Of a stretch of DNA of 16,814 nt, positions 6,550 to 13,950 are shown piece after piece. This stretch comes from DATFLL01 sp035267785 (GTDB taxonomy: Bacteria; Pseudomonadota; Gammaproteobacteria; DATFLL01). Under the pieces are notes generated by a model. It did not search any database and was not told where the DNA came from. It worked only from the letters and a program-made list of their open reading frames with translations. Position 1 is the stretch's first letter. Each line of letters opens with the position of its first letter. The stretch lies in the NCBI GenBank assembly GCA_035267785.1, contig DATFLL010000089.1, forward strand, positions 1-16,814, in the 5' to 3' direction. The position numbers were made by a program, and so were the translations under genes.

Positions 6550-7244
6550 ACGTGAAGCAAGCCAGCGATATATCGCATTCTTTGCGCCGTTTCATGTCGG
6601 GCTGGGTGGCGCTGCTGGCGCTCAGTGCCTCGTTGGCCTGCGGGCCGACGGCGGCGCAGGCCAAGGTGACCCCGCCTCAGCAGATGGTCGAGGACACCAC
6701 GCACGAGCTGCTGCAGCGGTTCCAAAAGGACCGTACCGAGCTCAAGACCCATCCCGATCGACTCTACGACCTGGTCAACGACATCGTGGTGCCGCATTTC
6801 GACTTTGTGCGCATGTCGCACTGGGTCCTCGGGCGCGCCGCATGGTCGCAGATGAGTCACGAGCAGAAAACGCGTTTCGTCCTGGCGTTTCGCACGTTGT
6901 TGGTGCGCACCTATGCGACCGCGCTGCTGCAGTACCAGGACCAGAAGATCAATTTCCTGCCCCTGCGCGGCGACCCGTCGAGCGGCCACGTGGAGGTGCG
7001 CAGCACCGTGGCTCAGCCGGGGGGCCAGTCGGTCGCAATCAACTACAGCCTTCACCAACGCCATGGTCAATGGCTGGTCTACGACGTTAATGTCGACGGC
7101 ATCAGTCTGTTGTCCAACTACCGCAGCTCCTTTTCAGACGAGATCAACAAGACCGGTATCAACCAGCTGATCGCGCGGCTCGAGCAGCGCGTCCAGGACA
7201 AGTCCTCGCCGGACAAGTCCTCACAGGACAAGCAGTCACAATGA
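6546..7244 (+). CDS. mlaC: Periplasmic phospholipid-binding protein MlaC
   Basis: MlaC is the soluble periplasmic carrier that shuttles phospholipids between MlaA at the outer membrane and MlaD at the inner membrane. The 232-residue precursor has a cleavable signal peptide (hydrophobic WVALLALSASLACG, probable cleavage after AAQA). The mature domain carries the family motifs VPHFDFVRMSHWVLGRAAW, QKTRFVLAFRTLLVRTYATA and WLVYDVNVDGISLLSNYRSSF. A hydrophilic tail DKSSPDKSSQDKQSQ is encoded by three 15-bp repeats and is probably disordered. A Cys in the signal region (LACG) is not followed by an otherwise convincing lipobox. The start overlaps the mlaD stop and the stop overlaps the mlaB start, both as ATGA. 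Confidence 0.95.
   Translation: MNVKQASDISHSLRRFMSGWVALLALSASLACGPTAAQAKVTPPQQMVEDTTHELLQRFQKDRTELKTHPDRLYDLVNDIVVPHFDFVRMSHWVLGRAAWSQMSHEQKTRFVLAFRTLLVRTYATALLQYQDQKINFLPLRGDPSSGHVEVRSTVAQPGGQSVAINYSLHQRHGQWLVYDVNVDGISLLSNYRSSFSDEINKTGINQLIARLEQRVQDKSSPDKSSQDKQSQ
7197..7241 (+). repeat. Three 15-bp tandem repeats at the 3' end of mlaC
   Basis: The units GACAAGTCCTCGCCG, GACAAGTCCTCACAG and GACAAGCAGTCACAA follow each other without gaps and encode DKSSP-DKSSQ-DKQSQ. The last base of the third unit is the A of the mlaB ATG. Each copy contains the short inverted repeat GGAC/GTCC or a decayed form of it. The array is in frame, so gain or loss of a unit would change the MlaC tail length only. 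Confidence 0.85.
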
Positions 7245-7549
7245 GCGGGGCGAGCCTGCACCCCGGCGACGGCGGCGAGCTACGCGTCTCGGGTGAGCTC
7301 AGCTTCGATACCGTGCCGGCACTGTGGCGCGAGGCCAACGCGGTGTTTACCGATGCCCGCGGCGATCTGTGTTTCGACCTCGAGGCCGTCGATCGCACCG
7401 ACAGCGCGGGTCTGGCCCTGCTCATCGAGTGGGTTCGTGCCGCGGGCGAGCGCGGCGTGGGCATCCGATTTCGCAACATTCCCGCCCAGCTGATGGAAAT
7501 CGCACGGGTCAGTGGCGTGGAAGACCTCCTGGCCGTCAGCCCCGACTGA
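7241..7549 (+). CDS. mlaB: STAS-domain protein MlaB
   Basis: MlaB is the small cytoplasmic subunit that binds MlaF and is needed for assembly and activity of the MlaFEDB transporter. The 102-residue protein is a single STAS domain with GELRVSGELSFDTVPALW near the start. The signature DRTDSAGLALLIEWVRAAG contains the conserved D-S-A-G. GIRFRNIPAQLMEIARVSGV lies near the end and matches the P-L--IA-V-GV pattern of the family. Its ATG overlaps the mlaC stop, with only a distant AGGA upstream, so translation is probably coupled. It is the last gene of the mla operon and is followed by a terminator-like hairpin. Confidence 0.95.
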   Translation: MSGASLHPGDGGELRVSGELSFDTVPALWREANAVFTDARGDLCFDLEAVDRTDSAGLALLIEWVRAAGERGVGIRFRNIPAQLMEIARVSGVEDLLAVSPD

Positions 7550-7574
7550 GCACGCGCTTTCCGGCGGCAATCCG

Positions 7575-7615
7575 GGTGCGGCCGACAATTTCAGGCCGCG
7601 CCGTTTCCGGTTTTT
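7575..7615 (+). terminator. Candidate intrinsic terminator after mlaB
   Basis: A 9-bp stem with one G-U pair forms between 7575-7583 and 7594-7602 (GGTGCGGCC with GGCCGCGCC), enclosing a 10-base loop. It is followed by a T-rich stretch TTTCCGGTTTTT at 7604-7615. It lies 25 bp after the mlaB stop, where the operon would be expected to end. The T-tract is interrupted, so termination may be partial. Confidence 0.45.
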
Positions 7616-7650
7616 CATCAATGGCTTAGCACATGGCCGCGCCTGAAGGG

Positions 7651-7679
7651 TTACAAAAGGGGCGCGCAGGCGGTATCCT
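7651..7679 (+). promoter_or_regulatory. Candidate promoter for ibaG (and possibly murA)
   Basis: TTACAA (7651-7656) and TATCCT (7674-7679) are separated by exactly 17 bases, each matching the sigma-70 consensus at 4 of 6 positions. They lie 36 bp upstream of the ibaG ATG and after the terminator-like hairpin, a sensible place for a new transcript to begin. Confidence 0.4.
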
Positions 7680-7714
7680 TTGACCCCATTTGAGCCCGAC
7701 GTGGATGCAAGCGT

Positions 7715-7972
7715 ATGAATCCCGAAGACATTAAACGCCTGATCGAGTCCGGCCTGGACGGGGTCGAGGCCACCGTCAGTGGCGACGGCAGCCACTTCGA
7801 GGCCATCGTCGTCGGCGAGGTCTTCGCCGGTAAATCGATGGTCGAGCAGCAGCGCCTGGTTTACGCAACGGTCAACGACCGCATTGCCAGCGGGGAGCTG
7901 CACGCCTTGTCGATCAAGACCTATACACCTGAGCAGTGGGAAACCGCGCGCAAGTTGCAGATCTCTTCGTAA
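7715..7972 (+). CDS. ibaG: BolA family protein IbaG
   Basis: The 85-residue protein is a compact BolA-like domain of the IbaG (YrbA) branch: MNPEDIKRLIESGL, then VSGDGSHFEAIVVGEVFAGK and QRLVYATVNDRI near the middle. The H in SHFEA and the C-terminal region HALSIKTYTPEQW match the family. BolA-type proteins partner monothiol glutaredoxins in iron-sulfur handling, and E. coli IbaG is linked to acid stress. It stands between mlaB and murA exactly as in E. coli and Pseudomonas, which supports the orthology. A weak ribosome site precedes the ATG. Confidence 0.94.
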   Translation: MNPEDIKRLIESGLDGVEATVSGDGSHFEAIVVGEVFAGKSMVEQQRLVYATVNDRIASGELHALSIKTYTPEQWETARKLQISS

Positions 7973-7978
7973 GCGATT

Positions 7979-8009
7979 GGCCGCGGTGGGACGCATGTCC
8001 CGACCGGCC
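7979..8009. repeat. Hairpin 1 between ibaG and murA
   Basis: GGGAC-GCAT-GTCCC forms the top of an imperfect longer stem whose outer arms are GGCCGCGGT and GACCGGCC (7979-8009). It starts 7 bp after the ibaG stop. There is no T-run behind it, so it is not a standard intrinsic terminator. It may stabilise the ibaG mRNA 3' end or belong to a dispersed repeat family. Confidence 0.6.
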
Positions 8010-8037
8010 GTCATTGATTATCCCGGGGCGTGAAGTC

Positions 8038-8056
8038 CGCGGTCAGGTCGACCGCG
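8038..8056. repeat. Hairpin 2 in the murA leader
   Basis: A perfect 7-bp stem CGCGGTC/GACCGCG encloses the 5-base loop AGGTC. It lies about 60 bp upstream of murA and 28 bp after hairpin 1. Both would form in one RNA if ibaG and murA are co-transcribed. Confidence 0.6.
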
Positions 8057-8116
8057 TGGAGCCGCCCTGGCTGTGCGTCCGAGCGGCGCGTTTCGAGGGC
8101 ATCATTGGCTGAACAC

Positions 8117-9376
8117 ATGGACCGATTGATTATCACTGGCGGTACGCCGCTGACCGGAGAGATCCGTATCTCCGGTGCCAAGAATGCAGCCCTCCCCATC
8201 CTGGCGGCGACCCTCCTGGCCGACGAGCCCGTCACGGTGTGCAATATTCCCCATTTGCACGACATTACCACGACCATGGAGCTGCTGGGGCGCATGGGGG
8301 TGCAGCTGGTCGTCGACGAGCGGCTGAATATCGAGGTGGACACCTCGACCATTCGCGAGTTCTACGCGCCCTATGAGCTGGTCAAGACCATGCGCGCCTC
8401 CATCCTGGTGCTCGGCCCGCTGTTGGCCCGCTTCGGCCAGGCCGAGGTCTCGCTGCCAGGCGGTTGCGCGATCGGCTCGCGCCCGGTCAATCTGCATATC
8501 GAAGGCCTTCAGGCCATGGGCGCCGATGTGACCGTCGAGAACGGCTACATCAAGGCCCGGGCCAAACGCCTTAAAGGGACGCAGTTGGTCATGGATATGG
8601 TGACGGTGACGGGCACAGAGAACCTCATGATGGCCGCCACGCTGGCCGAGGGCACCACCGTTATCGAGAATGCCGCGCGCGAGCCGGAGGTAGTGGACCT
8701 GGCCAACTGTCTCAATGCCATGGGCGCGCGGGTCAGCGGTGCGGGCAGCGACACCATTACCATCGAAGGCGTCGAGCGCCTGCACGGCACCCGCTATTGC
8801 GTATTGCCCGATCGCATCGAGACTGGCACGTACCTGGTCGCCGCCGCCATCACGGGCGGTCGGGTCAAGCTCAAGGACACGCGCCCATCGCTGCTCGATG
8901 CAGTGATTGGCAAGTTGCGCGAGGCGGGCGCGGCCATCGAGATCGGTCCGGACTGGATTTCCCTGGACATGCAGGGGCGCCGACCGCGCGCGGTCGATAT
9001 CCACACCGCGCCGTTTCCGGCCTTTCCCACCGACATGCAGGCACAGTTCTCGGCCTTGAACGCCGTGGCCGAAGGGGCGGCGACCATCACCGAGACGGTG
9101 TTCGAAAACCGCTTCATGCACGTGCTCGAGCTCCAGCGCATGGGGGCCAACGTGCGCCTGCAGGGCAATACCGCGATCTCCACCGGTGTGGAGCGCCTCA
9201 CCGCCGCGCCCGTCATGGCGACGGATCTGCGCGCCTCGGCCAGCCTGGTGCTGGCCGGGCTCGTCGCCGAGGGCGATACCATGGTCGATCGCATCTATCA
9301 CATCGACCGCGGTTATGAGTGCATCGAGGAAAAGCTGCAACAATTGGGGGCCAAGATTCGGCGCGTGCCGGCCTGA
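8117..9376 (+). CDS. murA: UDP-N-acetylglucosamine 1-carboxyvinyltransferase MurA
   Basis: MurA transfers enolpyruvate from phosphoenolpyruvate to UDP-GlcNAc in the cytoplasm, the first committed step of peptidoglycan synthesis. The 419-residue protein carries the substrate motif SGAKNAALPILAATLL (K22, N23). The catalytic loop LPGGCAIGSRP has C117, equivalent to E. coli C115, so this is the fosfomycin-sensitive Cys type. D306 (PTDMQAQF) and R398 (IDRGYE) are also present. I used the ATG at 8117 (MDRLIITGG), which aligns with the family. A TTG at 8105 would add four residues (MAEH), and it is the one with a proper ribosome site, GAGGG five bases upstream. The ATG lacks a site at normal distance, so the TTG is a real alternative. 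hisG follows 59 bp later. Confidence 0.97.
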   Translation: MDRLIITGGTPLTGEIRISGAKNAALPILAATLLADEPVTVCNIPHLHDITTTMELLGRMGVQLVVDERLNIEVDTSTIREFYAPYELVKTMRASILVLGPLLARFGQAEVSLPGGCAIGSRPVNLHIEGLQAMGADVTVENGYIKARAKRLKGTQLVMDMVTVTGTENLMMAATLAEGTTVIENAAREPEVVDLANCLNAMGARVSGAGSDTITIEGVERLHGTRYCVLPDRIETGTYLVAAAITGGRVKLKDTRPSLLDAVIGKLREAGAAIEIGPDWISLDMQGRRPRAVDIHTAPFPAFPTDMQAQFSALNAVAEGAATITETVFENRFMHVLELQRMGANVRLQGNTAISTGVERLTAAPVMATDLRASASLVLAGLVAEGDTMVDRIYHIDRGYECIEEKLQQLGAKIRRVPA

Positions 9377-9435
9377 ATCGCCGCTCGCCGATCGAGCCAA
9401 CGATCTTTGAATGGACCGCTGCCGGGTTTGCACCA

Positions 9436-10071
9436 ATGTCCGATACCCTGACCATTGCCTTGTCCAAGGGGCGCATCTTCGAGGAGACGCTGCCGCTGCT
9501 GGCCCATGCCGGCATCGAGCCGCTCGATGATCCGGGCTCCAGCCGCAAGCTGATCCTCGATACCAACCGGGAGGACGTGAAGCTCGTCATCATTCGGGCG
9601 GCGGACGTTCCGACCTATGTCGAATACGGGGCGGCCGATCTCGGCGTCGCCGGCAAGGACGTGCTCATGGAACACGGGGGCGACGGATTGTACGAACCCT
9701 TGGACCTGGGCATCGCGCGCTGTCGGCTCATGGTGGCCGGACGGGTCGAGGAGGCACCCGCCGCGGGACGCCTGCGCATCGCCACCAAATACGTCAACAC
9801 GACCCGGCGCTATTTTGCCGAGCAGGGCGAGCAGGTCGAGATCATCAAGCTCTACGGCTCGATGGAACTCGCGCCGCTGGTCGGCCTGGCCGATCGCATC
9901 GTCGACGTGGTCGACACTGGCAATACGCTCAAGGCCAACGGTTTGGCGCCCCTGGAGCACATCGCCGACATCAGCTCGCGCTTGATTATCAACAAGGCCT
10001 CGATGAAGATGAAACATGAGCGGGTCAAGGCCTTCGTCGACCTCCTGGCCGAGGCGGTCGGCCGCCAGTGA
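9436..10071 (+). CDS. hisG: ATP phosphoribosyltransferase catalytic subunit HisG (short form)
   Basis: HisG joins ATP and PRPP to give phosphoribosyl-ATP, the first step of histidine synthesis. The 211-residue protein begins MSDTLTIALSKGRIFEETLP and has the family segments RAADVPTYVEYGAADLGVAG and GSMELAPLVGLADRIVDVV, with VDTGNTLKANGL as the PRPP-binding part. Its length is that of the short HisG class, which lacks the C-terminal regulatory domain and normally needs the HisZ subunit for activity and histidine feedback. No hisZ is present in this window. There is no clear ribosome site before the ATG; in-frame upstream sequence overlaps murA and does not look like HisG. Confidence 0.97.
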   Translation: MSDTLTIALSKGRIFEETLPLLAHAGIEPLDDPGSSRKLILDTNREDVKLVIIRAADVPTYVEYGAADLGVAGKDVLMEHGGDGLYEPLDLGIARCRLMVAGRVEEAPAAGRLRIATKYVNTTRRYFAEQGEQVEIIKLYGSMELAPLVGLADRIVDVVDTGNTLKANGLAPLEHIADISSRLIINKASMKMKHERVKAFVDLLAEAVGRQ

Positions 10072-10152
10072 GCGACGCGGCGAGGGATGAAGCCATCCCG
10101 AACGCCGCACCCTCGAACCACCGATTCGAGTGAACTATCCGGAAGAGCGACC

Positions 10153-11460
10153 ATGATCGATATCCAACGCCTCGACAGCAGCGCGGCCGATTTCTGGCCG
10201 GCCCTGGAACGCCTGTTGGCCTGGGAGAGCGTCTCCGACGATGCCGTGCTCGATACCGTGCGCGGGATCATCGAGGGCGTGCGCACCCGGGGCGACGCCG
10301 CCGTGCTGGAGTACACCGCTCGCTTCGATCGCCTGGAGGCGGCGAGCCTGGCCGAGCTGGAGATCGACGCGGCCCGTCTGCAAGAGGCCTGGGAGGGCTT
10401 GCCGGCCGAGCAGCGCACGGCGCTGGAGACGGCCACCGAGCGCCTTCGGGCCTATCATGCGCATCAGCGCATGGAGTCCTGGTCCTATACCGAGGCCGAC
10501 GGTACCGTGCTCGGCCAGCAGGTCACCGCACTCGACCGGGTCGGACTCTACGTCCCCGGTGGTAAGGCCGCTTATCCCTCCTCGGTGCTGATGAACGCGG
10601 TACCAGCCAAGGTCGCCGGTGTCGGCGAAGTGGTGATGGTCGTCCCCACACCGGATGGGGCGGTCAACGAATTGGTATTGGCTGCCGCGCACATCGCCGG
10701 CGTGGACCGGGTGATTGCCATCGGCGGCGCGCAGGCCGTTGCCGCGCTGGCCTACGGCACCGAGACCATCCCGCAGGTGGACAAGATCGTCGGCCCCGGC
10801 AACATCTACGTCGCCACCGCCAAGCGCCTGGTCTACGGCGCGGTGGGCATCGATATGATCGCCGGCCCCTCGGAGATCCTGGTGGTCTGCGACGGGCAGA
10901 CCGACCCCGATTGGATTGCCATGGACCTGTTCTCCCAGGCCGAGCACGACGAAGACGCGCAGGCCATCCTGGTCAGCCCGGATGCCGGATTCCTGGACCG
11001 GGTGGCCGAGAGCATCGCCCGTCAGCTGCCGACCATGGAACGCCAAGACATCATTCGCGCCTCCCTGGGCAGGCGCGGCGCCCTGGTGCAGGTGCGCGAC
11101 CTGGACGACGCCGTGGCCGTGGCCAATTTCATCGCGCCCGAGCACCTGGAGCTGTCCGTGGCGGATCCGCAGGCACTGGCCGGACGTATACGCCACGCCG
11201 GGGCCATCTTCATGGGCCGCTATACCGCCGAGGCCCTCGGTGACTACTGCGCAGGCCCCAACCACGTGCTGCCAACCTCGCGCACCGCGCGTTTCAGCTC
11301 GCCGCTGGGCGTCTACGATTTCCAGAAGCGCTCCAGCCTGATCATGTGCTCCCCTACGGGTGCGGCCACCCTCGGGCGCACCGCCTCGGTCCTGGCCGAG
11401 GGCGAGGGCCTCACCGCCCACGCCCGTTCGGCCGACTACCGCGTCAAGGATGCCGGCTGA
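10153..11460 (+). CDS. hisD: Histidinol dehydrogenase HisD
   Basis: HisD carries out the last two steps of histidine synthesis, oxidising histidinol to histidine with two NAD+. The 435-residue protein shows DRVGLYVPGGKAAYPSSVLM and the dehydrogenase core VDKIVGPGNIYVATAKR. The zinc ligands are visible as Q262 and H265 (SQAEHDED), D364 (GDYCAGPNHVLPT) and H423, and the catalytic pair is E330-H331 (APEHLE). The ATG at 10153 has a good ribosome site, GGAAGAG, five bases upstream, and gives the expected N-terminus; an upstream ATG at 10087 does not. The 81-bp gap from hisG holds no obvious promoter or terminator, so the his genes probably share a transcript. Confidence 0.97.
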   Translation: MIDIQRLDSSAADFWPALERLLAWESVSDDAVLDTVRGIIEGVRTRGDAAVLEYTARFDRLEAASLAELEIDAARLQEAWEGLPAEQRTALETATERLRAYHAHQRMESWSYTEADGTVLGQQVTALDRVGLYVPGGKAAYPSSVLMNAVPAKVAGVGEVVMVVPTPDGAVNELVLAAAHIAGVDRVIAIGGAQAVAALAYGTETIPQVDKIVGPGNIYVATAKRLVYGAVGIDMIAGPSEILVVCDGQTDPDWIAMDLFSQAEHDEDAQAILVSPDAGFLDRVAESIARQLPTMERQDIIRASLGRRGALVQVRDLDDAVAVANFIAPEHLELSVADPQALAGRIRHAGAIFMGRYTAEALGDYCAGPNHVLPTSRTARFSSPLGVYDFQKRSSLIMCSPTGAATLGRTASVLAEGEGLTAHARSADYRVKDAG

Positions 11461-12607
11461 GCCGGGCGCGCCCGAGCGCATCGTGGCCGCCAGTAAAGCC
11501 GACCCGTCCGACCGACCCGATCCGCAGGCGCGGGTCGAGCGCTGGGTGCGCCCGGCGATCCGGTCACTGTCTGCCTACCACGTCCCGCCGGCCCGGGGGC
11601 TTATCAAGCTCGACGCGATGGAAAATCCCTACGCCTGGCCGCCGGCGCTGGTGGACCAGTGGCTGGAGGTCCTGCGCGGGGCCGAGCTCAATCGCTATCC
11701 CGATCCCTCGGCGGCCCGGCTGACCGCGCGCCTGCGCGAAGTCATGGATGTCCCCCAGACGGCCGGCCTGCTGCTGGGCAACGGCTCCGACGAGATCATC
11801 CAGATGATCGCCCTGTGCCTGGCCGACGCGACCGCCGAGCCGGCCCGGGTCGTGCTCGCGCCCGAGCCCAGCTTCGTGATGTATCGGATGATCGCCGCGT
11901 TCACCGGGATGGACTATGTGGGCGTGCCCCTCGACGAGGACTTCTCGCTGGACCCCGGGGCGATGCGAGCGGCGATCGAGCAGCACGAGCCGGCGGTGGT
12001 GTTTCTGGCCTACCCGAACAATCCCACGGGCAATCTGTTCGATGCCGAGGCGGTGCGGGCAATCGTCGAGGCCGCGCCCGGCCTGGTCGTCGTCGACGAG
12101 GCCTACCACGCCTTCGCCGGCGAGAGCTTCCTCGGCGCGGTCGGCGACTACGACAATCTGCTGGTCATGCGCACGGTCTCGAAGATGGGCCTGGCCGGGC
12201 TCCGTCTGGGCTTGTTGGCCGGCCCCGCGGCCTGGCTCGAAGAAATCGACAAGGTCCGCCTGCCCTACAACATCAACGTGCTGACCCAGCTCAGCGCGGA
12301 GTTCGCGCTGCGCCACGCCGATGTGCTGGCCGAGCAGAGCGCGCGGATTCGCGCCGAGCGTGAGGCGCTGTTCGCGGCCCTGAGCGCGATGGCAGGTCTG
12401 CGGGTCTATCCCAGCCGGGCCAACTTTATCTTGTTTCGCGTACCGGTCGGTCGGGCGGGGGAAATTTTCGGGGGGCTGCGCGAGGCGGGCATTCTCATCA
12501 AGAATCTCGATGGGGCGGGCGGGCCACTGCGAGACTGCCTTCGCGTGACGGTCGGCACACCCGACGAGAACGCGGCATTTGTCGACGCGCTGAAGGGCCT
12601 GCTCTAG
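11450..12607 (+). CDS. hisC: Histidinol-phosphate aminotransferase HisC
   Basis: HisC is a PLP-dependent fold-type I aminotransferase that converts imidazole acetol phosphate and glutamate to histidinol phosphate. The 385-residue reading has AELNRYPDPSAARLTARLRE, GNGSDEII, YPNNPTGNLF (N191), VDEAYHAF (D216, Y219) and the PLP lysine K245 in SKMGLAGLRLG, with R252 close by. The start is uncertain. The ATG at 11450 overlaps the hisD stop by 11 bases and gives about 30 residues before the usual family beginning VERWVRPAIRSLSAYHVP. A GTG at 11483 would shorten it by 11 residues. Tight overlap with hisD indicates one operon. It converges with the protease gene; the 41-bp gap shows no clear terminator. 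Confidence 0.95.
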   Translation: MPAEPGAPERIVAASKADPSDRPDPQARVERWVRPAIRSLSAYHVPPARGLIKLDAMENPYAWPPALVDQWLEVLRGAELNRYPDPSAARLTARLREVMDVPQTAGLLLGNGSDEIIQMIALCLADATAEPARVVLAPEPSFVMYRMIAAFTGMDYVGVPLDEDFSLDPGAMRAAIEQHEPAVVFLAYPNNPTGNLFDAEAVRAIVEAAPGLVVVDEAYHAFAGESFLGAVGDYDNLLVMRTVSKMGLAGLRLGLLAGPAAWLEEIDKVRLPYNINVLTQLSAEFALRHADVLAEQSARIRAEREALFAALSAMAGLRVYPSRANFILFRVPVGRAGEIFGGLREAGILIKNLDGAGGPLRDCLRVTVGTPDENAAFVDALKGLL

Positions 12608-12648
12608 AGTCCGGCTCCGACGGGTCCGAGACCATCCCCCACGATATT

Positions 12649-13872
12649 TCAGCGCTCGTCGTTCGGTCCGCCTTCCGGGCCGTTGTCGCGGCGCGTGCGC
12701 TCGGGTTGTTTGGGCCGTTCGCTGACGGTGGCCTCCAGGTGGAAGGGTTTACCCCCGCGGATTCCGTCAACGCGGATCGCGCTGCCCGGGTGCGCCTTGG
12801 CAATGGCCGCCAGCGCATCGTGCACGTCCTTGACGGGCTGTTTCTGGATCGCGGTGATGATGTCGCCGCGTTTGAGGCCCGCCCGGTCGGCCGGTCCGTC
12901 GTCGAGCACGCCGGCGATGAGCACTCCCTCGCTGCTCTTGACGCCGAAGGACTCGGCCAGCGCGTCATTGATGTCCTGGATCTCCACGCCCAACCAGCCG
13001 CGGACCACGTGGCCGTGCTCGATGATCTGCGCCATGACGTCGCGCGCCAGGCTGACGGGGATGGCGAAGCCGATGCCCTGGGAGCCGCCGGTGCGCGAGA
13101 AGATAGCCGTGTTGATGCCGACCAGCTCGCCGTTGGGGTTGATCAGCGCCCCGCCCGAATTGCCCGGATTGATGGCCGCGTCGGTCTGGATGAAGTTTTC
13201 GTAGGTGTTGATGCCGAGCTGCGTGCGCCCCGTGGCGCTGACGATGCCCGCGGTGACGGTCTGACCCACCCCGTAGGGGTTGCCGATGGCCAGGACGACG
13301 TCGCCGACTTGCAGTCTGTCGGCGCTGCCGAGCGTGATGACGGGCAGCTTGTCCAGCTCGATACGCAGTACGGCGAGGTCCGTCTCGGGGTCGGTCCCCA
13401 CGACCTTGGCGCTGGCGGTGCGCCCGTCGTGCAGCGCGACCTCGATCTCGTCGGCGCCGTCGATGACGTGGTTGTTCGTCAGGATGTATCCCTGCGGGCT
13501 GACGATGACGCCCGAGCCGAGGCTGGTCTCCAGACGCTTATGGGGTTTGCCGCCACCGCCCTGGTCGCCGAAGAACCGCCGCAGCAGCGGGTCGTCCAGA
13601 AAGGGGTGGGCCCGTTCGGTGACCAGCTTCTGGGTGTAGATGTTGACCACGGCCGGGGCGGCGATGTTGACGGCCGGTGCATACGAGACCGGCCCGGGGC
13701 TCACGATGGGTGGCCGGGCGCTGGCGTTGGGTGCGGCGGCGTGCTCGTGGAATTCCACCACCGGCGCCCGGCGATGCAGCAGCTCGGGGTAGAGGTAGAC
13801 GATGACAAAGGCCGCCGCCAGGCCGATGGTGACGGCCTGGAACAGGAACGTGACCAGACGTGAGATGCGCAT
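12649..13872 (-). CDS. Membrane-anchored serine endoprotease, DegS/AlgW type
   Basis: The 407-residue protein has an N-terminal membrane anchor (VTFLFQAVTIGLAAAFVIVY, about 7-26), a trypsin-like domain and a single PDZ domain (about 290-385). The catalytic triad is H135 (TNNHVI), D165 (TDLAVLRI) and S239 (GNSGGALI). One PDZ plus an uncleaved anchor points to DegS/AlgW, which cleaves the anti-sigma factor RseA/MucA-type protein when misfolded outer-membrane proteins bind the PDZ. The two-PDZ DegP/MucD type is less likely. In Pseudomonas, algW also follows hisC. Unusual points are a charged hydrophilic C-terminal tail after the PDZ (ERTRRDNGPEGGPNDER) and a Gly/Lys-rich LA loop (GDQGGGGKPHK). 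No good ribosome site is visible before the ATG. Confidence 0.93.
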   Translation of the reverse strand: MRISRLVTFLFQAVTIGLAAAFVIVYLYPELLHRRAPVVEFHEHAAAPNASARPPIVSPGPVSYAPAVNIAAPAVVNIYTQKLVTERAHPFLDDPLLRRFFGDQGGGGKPHKRLETSLGSGVIVSPQGYILTNNHVIDGADEIEVALHDGRTASAKVVGTDPETDLAVLRIELDKLPVITLGSADRLQVGDVVLAIGNPYGVGQTVTAGIVSATGRTQLGINTYENFIQTDAAINPGNSGGALINPNGELVGINTAIFSRTGGSQGIGFAIPVSLARDVMAQIIEHGHVVRGWLGVEIQDINDALAESFGVKSSEGVLIAGVLDDGPADRAGLKRGDIITAIQKQPVKDVHDALAAIAKAHPGSAIRVDGIRGGKPFHLEATVSERPKQPERTRRDNGPEGGPNDER

Positions 13873-13950
13873 ATCGCCGGACTTTTCGCTAAACTGATGG
13901 GCCGCGTGTGGTACTACAAGGCAATACTAACCGATGGAGGGACGCGGCGC

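Noticed and set aside
8102..9436. 444-codon minus-strand reading frame opposite murA
   Set aside because: It mirrors the murA codon pattern, has no family motif and lies wholly over an essential conserved gene.
10135..11481. 448-codon minus-strand reading frame opposite hisD
   Set aside because: Same reason: a composition-driven shadow of a well-conserved gene.
12608..12648. Bidirectional terminator between convergent hisC and the protease gene
   Set aside because: Near-repeats of TCCGA are present, but they do not form a continuous stem and no T-tract is seen on either strand.
12706..13863. 385-codon plus-strand reading frame over the DegS-like protease
   Set aside because: The minus-strand frame encodes a complete protease with an intact catalytic triad; the plus frame is Asp/Val/Gly-rich without motifs.
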